Origin: Macrosoma leucophasiata | Taxonomy: Eukaryota > Arthropoda > Insecta > Lepidoptera > Hedylidae | Reading direction: 5' to 3' | DNA length: 64,000 nucleotides | Assembly (NCBI GenBank): GCA_036365455.1 | Contig: JAWQUS010000004.1 | Coordinates: 2,859,501 to 2,923,500 of the forward strand | Shown here: positions 59,424-64,000 of the stretch, piece by piece | Numbering within the stretch: position 1 is the stretch's first letter | How the letters are laid out: the number at the start of each line of letters is the position of its first letter | Notes under the pieces: model-generated | What the model saw: only the letters and a program-made list of their open reading frames with translations | Databases searched by the model: none | What the model was told of the DNA's origin: nothing | Program-made: the position numbers and the translations under genes

Positions 59424-60146
59424 TAATATCAATATTACATACGAATATAGTACGAAATACATATAAATAAATATTATATATTAAAAAAGTAACGTTATAT
59501 GATAAATAGTGATGATTACATTTTACACACGATTTGGATCCACAGAGGCCAAAAAATGTTTTTTAGCCTGCATTTGAAAGAGAATTTACTAGGAGATTTC
59601 TTGATGTCTAAGGGAAGCGCGTTCCAGAGTTTAATTGCCGTAACACAAAAAGAATTAGAGTAAAAACCTGTACGGTGAGAAGGAATTTGAATTATTAGAT
59701 TTTCAGCGGAGCGAAGATTGAGGGAATGTAAATCACCGAGGATTTGGAAATTACATCTAAGATAAGTGCACAAAGATCGGTAAGAATAGAAAAAAGCAAG
59801 CAGAGTATCCGAATGGATCTCCTTTCGCGAATAGGCAGCCACTGAAGCTGAGAACGGAAGTGTGAAATATGGTCGAATTTACGTAAACCGAAGATATAAC
59901 GTACACAGTTATTCAGAGTCCGATCCATTTTGTTGAGAAGATCTTGTGAAGCATCAGAGCAGCAAACATCTGCATAGTCAATAATAGGTAATACAAGTGA
60001 TTGGACTAAAAGAGTTTTAGTGCTACTTGGTAGGAAATGTTTAAATCGATAGAGGGTCCGCAGTACAATAATTACTCGTTGATTTACTTGACAGACATAA
60101 TTCTTCCAACTTAACGTGTTATCAATAATTAAACCTAAATCCTTAT
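59190..60146 (-). mobile_element. LINE, 5'-truncated, nested in family A
   Basis: 3' end is a TTATTTATTTATTTATT run (minus-strand AATA tail) at 59190-59206; 5' truncation near 60146. Interior TA microsatellite at 59394-59420. Relative of the 27.9-kb LINE by protein, but with a different tail. Confidence 0.8.
59516..59928 (-). pseudogene. LINE RT C-terminal piece with frameshift
   Basis: MDRTLNNCVRYIFGLRKFDH, ISHFRSQLQWLPIRERRSIR in one frame (to about 59790), then LNLRSAENLIIQIPSHRTG and AIKLWNALPLDIKKSPSKFS in another. The RT core with YADD is absent. Confidence 0.8.
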
Positions 60147-60184
60147 GTAATGCCTCTGTGGCGGAAATTACAGAGCCGTACTAC

Positions 60185-60820
60185 GATTATAGGCAGTGGA
60201 CATCTTCCGGATGATATTATTATGATGATGATGATTTATTAAAAATTCAATTTTCATTATGAATGTATTTAAAATAAACTGGTTAAGTGCGTGTCGGGAA
60301 AAATCATTTTTTGTTTCTACCACTTGTCGGCGTAACTAAGATGTAAACTTGTGCCAAATTTCAAGTGTCTGGTACCAATAGTTTTTGCGCTAAACCGCGG
60401 ACAGACAGACAGAAACTATAAGGGTTTGAAATAATATTTAAATATATTTACGAATGATAACCTCTGAATAAAAAGAAATAAGGGCTCCCTGGTTATACCT
60501 ACCTGGTTGTTAAATTCCATAGATTAGGAGTTACTTTGCATATATTTGTTTTTGTTAAGAAAAAAAAAGTTTTCCCGGTATCATATTTTTATTTTTCAAA
60601 ATAACAGGTGCGAGCGAATTTGGAAATTAAAAATGGAAAGAATAATAAAATTTTACTTCGTGCAGGAATCAAATCTGTGACCGCAGGATAACCAGTCTAA
60701 CCTCTATTATTATATTTAAATAAAAACTATTGCTAGACGCCTTACATTGCCTATGATTGTCCGATCACTGACCTATCACAATGTAATAAAAAGACTGATT
60801 AACCGATCACAATTATATTA
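60185..60820. other. Intronic stretch with remnants
   Basis: RTE-like 3' end at 60180-60240 (GCAGTGGACATCTTCCGGAT with an ATGATGATGAT tail), a GACAGACAGACAG remnant at 60408, and a reverse family D piece at 60640-60705. Confidence 0.4.
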
Positions 60821-61200
60821 AACGTTAAAATATAATCGATTAAAACAATTTTAAGTACGATACGCTTACGGCCGTAACTTTCGGCTATTAACATCGATAT
60901 GGAATTATTCTCATACACAAATCAATTCTAAAACGTCGTATATTTCTATTTCTTCAATTTTTATTGTACTTTGGCTATTGGAAGTAAGGTCGATATAAGA
61001 TTAGCTCGGGTATAGGAAAGATCGTTCACAAATACTCCGTTTTTCTGGATACAGCTCGTGCGAGCGATCGATTGCGATCAATATCGATTTTGATTGAAAT
61101 CGATAATGGCGCGTGAGGTGGTAATAACTCTTGATAATGTCATTGTTTTCGTTTGTTGCGCAAAAATAATTAACCGAGTGGTGCTAAAGGTGTAACGGTA
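60821..61200. promoter_or_regulatory. ATCGAT-rich island (candidate regulatory)
   Basis: AATCGATTAAAACAATTTTA, AACATCGATATGG, GAGCGATCGATTGCGATCAA, TATCGATTTTGATTGAAATC and ATCGATAATGG within about 310 bp, without repeat matches. Function is inference only. Confidence 0.3.
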
Positions 61201-61281
61201 TTTCTGTGCATCGCATTTCATTGAATAATTTTAGAATATAGTATTATATGAGTATATAGCGGTGTTTATTGTTTATCGTTA

Positions 61282-61545
61282 ATCTGCCTCAGTAGCCAAG
61301 TGGTAGCAGACCACTACTACGACGCTGGAGGTCCCGGGTACGATTCCCGGGTCGAGGGCTGTCAGAGATAACGGTTTAAAAACGTTTATCTCTGGTTCTA
61401 TTGAGATTTTCCATTTTCTGGAAGTTTCCCAGTACCCCGGAGTTTGGTAATGTGCCCGGAGATGGCAACAGGTTCGTCACCTGTTACATGGGCCAAAACG
61501 TAACCGGCGAGTCGTGGGTGTTTGCATGTATGATTGTTGGAGTGG
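61282..61545 (+). repeat. SINE family C copy
   Basis: CTGCCTCAGTAGCCAAGTGG, GGGTACGATTCCCGGGTCG head and a complete body to GTGTTTGCATGTATGATTG. Head inverted-repeat arms match copy 1 closely. Confidence 0.82.
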
Positions 61546-61599
61546 AGTTACCAAACTCCGGGCACATTCCCAGTACCTTGGAGTATTGACGCATTGACC

Positions 61600-61782
61600 T
61601 TTAAAATGATAATGATAATGATAAATATGTTTATTGTACTAGAAAAAGATCACATTCATCCCTATCATCTGAAGTAGCGTGAGCTGTATCTCAGATGAAT
61701 GTTCCTTCCCTTAATTTGTTAACAAACTAGCACAACATAACAATAAGAAAACTTATAAAACGACTTTGAAAATAATACAAAA

Positions 61783-61785
<3 letters not shown>
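61600..61785 (-). mobile_element. LINE 3' end with ATGATA-type tail
   Basis: AATGATAATGATAATGATAA then TGTTTATTGTAC on the plus strand. No coding left. Confidence 0.4.

Positions 61786-61820
<35 letters not shown>
61786..61820. repeat. TA microsatellite
   Basis: Uninterrupted TATATA run. Confidence 0.9.
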
Positions 61821-61828
61821 CATGTACT

Positions 61829-62029
61829 TTTGCACTATCGTGTTCCGGTCAGGTGGTAATGTACGGCCCTGTAATTTCCGGCACAGAGGCGTAACACCTT
61901 AAGCCTCAGGAGTGGTAACGCATCTGCATTTTGACCTTGGTCTGTGTGTGGGTGTCTATAGGCTGCAGTCATCACTTAACATCAACGTGAACTGCAAGCT
62001 TGTTTACCACTTGCATTACATAAAAAAAA
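61829..62029 (+). repeat. Family A, 5'-truncated copy
   Basis: Starts at CACTATCGTGTTCCGGTCAG and ends in CATTACATAAAAAAAAA. Confidence 0.88.
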
Positions 62030-62148
62030 ACTAAGGGAATAGACAGGACATTGCTATTGGTAGCATGGTTCCAATTTTATTGCATTCAATTAACTACACT
62101 TTACCTTAGTAACATGACAGCTGACGTGAAAACGTCTTACTTAATATA

Positions 62149-62335
62149 TTTTTTTATGTAATAACGAACAAGCATGCAGTTCACATTGATGTTAAGTGAT
62201 GACTACAGGCTATAGACACCCACACAATGACCAGAGGTCAATTGTCTGTGCTGGAAATTACAGGGCCGAACATTACTACCTGACCGGAACACGATAGTGC
62301 TGAACATTACTATATAGCGGCAAGTATATTAGGTA
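62149..62335 (-). repeat. Family A copy (reverse), tail-to-tail with the previous
   Basis: ATTTTTTTATGTAATAACGA to GCGGCAAGTATATTAGGTAA with a deletion of the CCACTCCTGAGGCC part. Confidence 0.85.
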
Positions 62336-62339
62336 AAAT

Positions 62340-63390
62340 CCGTCAAATCAATTTAAAAAGAAACTGGCTGTTTGATCCCGGTGTCTACTCTATTTATATT
62401 GATTTTTCATTGGTATTGACAAAAATATTTTATAATACCTTAATTTCACCATACAGTTCACCGGTGTTTTACCACGCTGTGACGTCATAATATGCTACAA
62501 CTTTACATGAGCTGTTTTGATTCATATCACAACTCGCAAAGTTTTTAATCATTGTATCTTAAAAACTTTTAATGATTGCTAAGATGTTCTGTAAAACACA
62601 ATTTATTCTTTGAAAATTGTTTTTGGAAAAACATTAAAAAGCCAACGCCACTATTCTTCGAACTAATATAAGAACTAATTAATTAACACTTATACCTAAG
62701 TCAATTATTTTTACACATTAACGCGTCGACATTTGTAAAAATGCGCATTAGCGGGTTAAGAAATACATCCTTTCATTATTAAACCACAAAAAAGCATCTG
62801 AGAAATTTGTGAAAGTGAGCAGGTCATTTTTTGTGACCCTTATTAAAATGTAGGAATGGAGCAAGGAATGGTCACCTCGCAGCTATTTTTACTGCACTTT
62901 TTCATTCAAGTCCAACTGTTACTCCGGATAGAGCAACATTTGAGTGGTCAAGTGTAAACAGGCTCCAAGGTACAGTCAGCAAAAGGTATAAATATTTTCT
63001 GCGTTCCAAAAAAAATCATTATGTAAGCGGCGCGTCATAAGAAGGCACTAGTCTACTTCATCTGTCAATGGGCGAGCGCAGATGGCGCTCCAGCCTAGAA
63101 TACAAATAACACTCAGCGAGTCATGAATGTCAAATATTACCTCACCCAATAATCGAAATCTAGTAGTGTCAAGTATATATACCACGCATCTGGTTCAACT
63201 CAAAGACTACTGCACTGATTTTCATGCGGTTTTCACTGATATATATAGAGTAACCTTCATAGAAGACGCTGCTTTAACTTATTGAGGTACAACAAAACAA
63301 TGTATCGTGGAATATTTTATCTTTGGTAGGTCTACAAAAAAGTTTGTGATATCATATAGGTAACTATATTTTTTATGGATAAAACGTAAT
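62340..63390. other. Intronic stretch, mostly unassigned
   Basis: Nothing firm in 62340-63160. 63170-63250 resembles the start of Helitron-like elements (GACTACTGCACTGATTTTCA). Confidence 0.35.
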
Positions 63391-63392
63391 CG

Positions 63393-63555
63393 TAACTTCA
63401 CGCCTGTAATCCTCGAAGAGGTAGGCAGAGGTAAATGCATGCATTCAAGCATACATGCAAACACCCACGACTCGCCGGTTACGTTTTGGCTCATGTAACG
63501 GGTGGCGAACCTGTTGCCATCTCCGGGCACATTACCCAACTCCGAGATACTGGCT
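63393..63555 (-). repeat. SINE family C body (reverse)
   Basis: AACTTCACGCCTGTAATCCT to CACATTACCCAACTCCGAGA. The tRNA head is replaced by a family A fragment at 63552. Confidence 0.78.
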
Positions 63556-63645
63556 GGCAAAATACGGATGCGTTGCCACACCTGAGGCCTAAGATATTTT
63601 GCCTCTGTGATAGTTTATGTGGCCATACTTAATCACTTGGAAATA
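63552..63645 (+). repeat. Family A fragment
   Basis: ATGCGTTGCCACACCTGAGG and TTTTGCCTCTGTGATAG in reverse sense, joined to family C. Despite the plus listing, the unit reads toward its head. The rest may be 63911-64000. Confidence 0.55.
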
Positions 63646-63910
63646 ATAGAATTTGCTTGTGATAGAATTACAAATATAAAATTAAAGCGAATAACAACTG
63701 ATACGTTGATTAATATGTCAAAGTAAATAAATTAATAATAGTCCAAAAATACTTAATAATAAAAATAGGTATCAACAGAATGTTCCATACTCTCTTTTAC
63801 AAACGGCAAGATAAGACTAAACAAAAAAATATGGGACATTCCTTGTCATTCACTGGCAGAGTTCCAAAGCCCACATTACTGAGAAAAAACCTGCCAAAAC
63901 AAAACATATT

Positions 63911-64000
63911 ATCCGGAACACGATAGTGCTGAAAATTGGCCTTGGGCGGCACATTATTTGGCGATGTGGTGCTTATGCTCTCAACCTCTGCCACTAGAAC
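63911..64000 (-). repeat. Family A head fragment at window edge
   Basis: CCGGAACACGATAGTGCTGA to CTCTGCCACTAGAAC, running off the window. About 265 bp of unassigned AT-rich sequence separates it from 63645. Confidence 0.6.

Larger units (their letters stand above)
59079..60182 (-). repeat. Family A copy split by a LINE
   Basis: 59079-59190 carries the 3' half, broken at GAGGTGTTAT; 60147-60182 resumes TTATGTAATGCCTCTGTGGC. The break falls inside the string TGTTATGCCTCTGTG of the intact unit. Confidence 0.8.
24308..64000. other. Inferred large spineless intron (at least 39.7 kb)
   Basis: From the acceptor at 24308 to the window edge I found no bHLH-encoding exon on the minus strand and no other host gene on either strand. 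The stretch is transposable elements plus a few single-copy-looking islands. A large 5' intron fits what is known of spineless in flies. A small exon could have been missed. Confidence 0.6.

Overview
This is a nuclear window from an insect, almost certainly a moth or butterfly. It is AT-rich, its one host gene is split by GT-AG introns, and most of the remaining sequence is short interspersed retroposons, Helitron-like elements, MITEs and decayed non-LTR retrotransposons of types familiar from Lepidoptera. I see no bacterial-type genes, rRNA, CRISPR array or intact cellular tRNA gene. Species cannot be determined.

Host gene (minus strand, 7238-24307 and beyond). Seven exons can be joined by exact splice sites and phases into 536 codons of a bHLH-PAS transcription factor of the aryl-hydrocarbon-receptor group, recognised as spineless (ss). 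They cover the linker before PAS-A, PAS-A, PAS-B and the whole C-terminal region to the stop at 7238-7240. The bHLH-encoding exon was not found. The sequence from 24308 to the right edge therefore looks like one intron of at least 39.7 kb, unless a small exon was missed. Two islands rich in ATCGAT-type motifs in that intron (about 32.7-34.2 kb and 60.8-61.2 kb) are candidate regulatory DNA.

Mobile DNA. The dominant repeat, called family A here, is a roughly 290-bp retroposon present about 34 times in both orientations, with variable 5' truncation and a 3' A-rich tail. Family B (about 355 bp, ATT-repeat tail, 8 copies) and family C (tRNA-derived, A- and B-box-like head) are further SINE-like families. 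Autonomous-type elements include a LINE with a 713-codon reverse transcriptase ORF (27.5-30.1 kb), several decayed LINE pieces, and a striking Penelope-like element (48.6-52.0 kb). The Penelope element is a head-to-head near-perfect inverted repeat with an intact RT plus GIY-YIG ORF, flanked by a 12-bp direct repeat. A second, divergent Penelope fragment lies at 38.6-39.2 kb. Nested insertions (hAT-like in A, LINE in A, B in A) give a relative chronology.

Layout: 1-7.2 kb is downstream flank with repeats; 7.2-24.3 kb is spineless exons and TE-filled introns; 24.3-64 kb is the large intron (inferred), almost all repeats plus a few single-copy-looking islands. Apart from spineless, every long ORF is a transposon ORF or an antisense or simple-repeat shadow.
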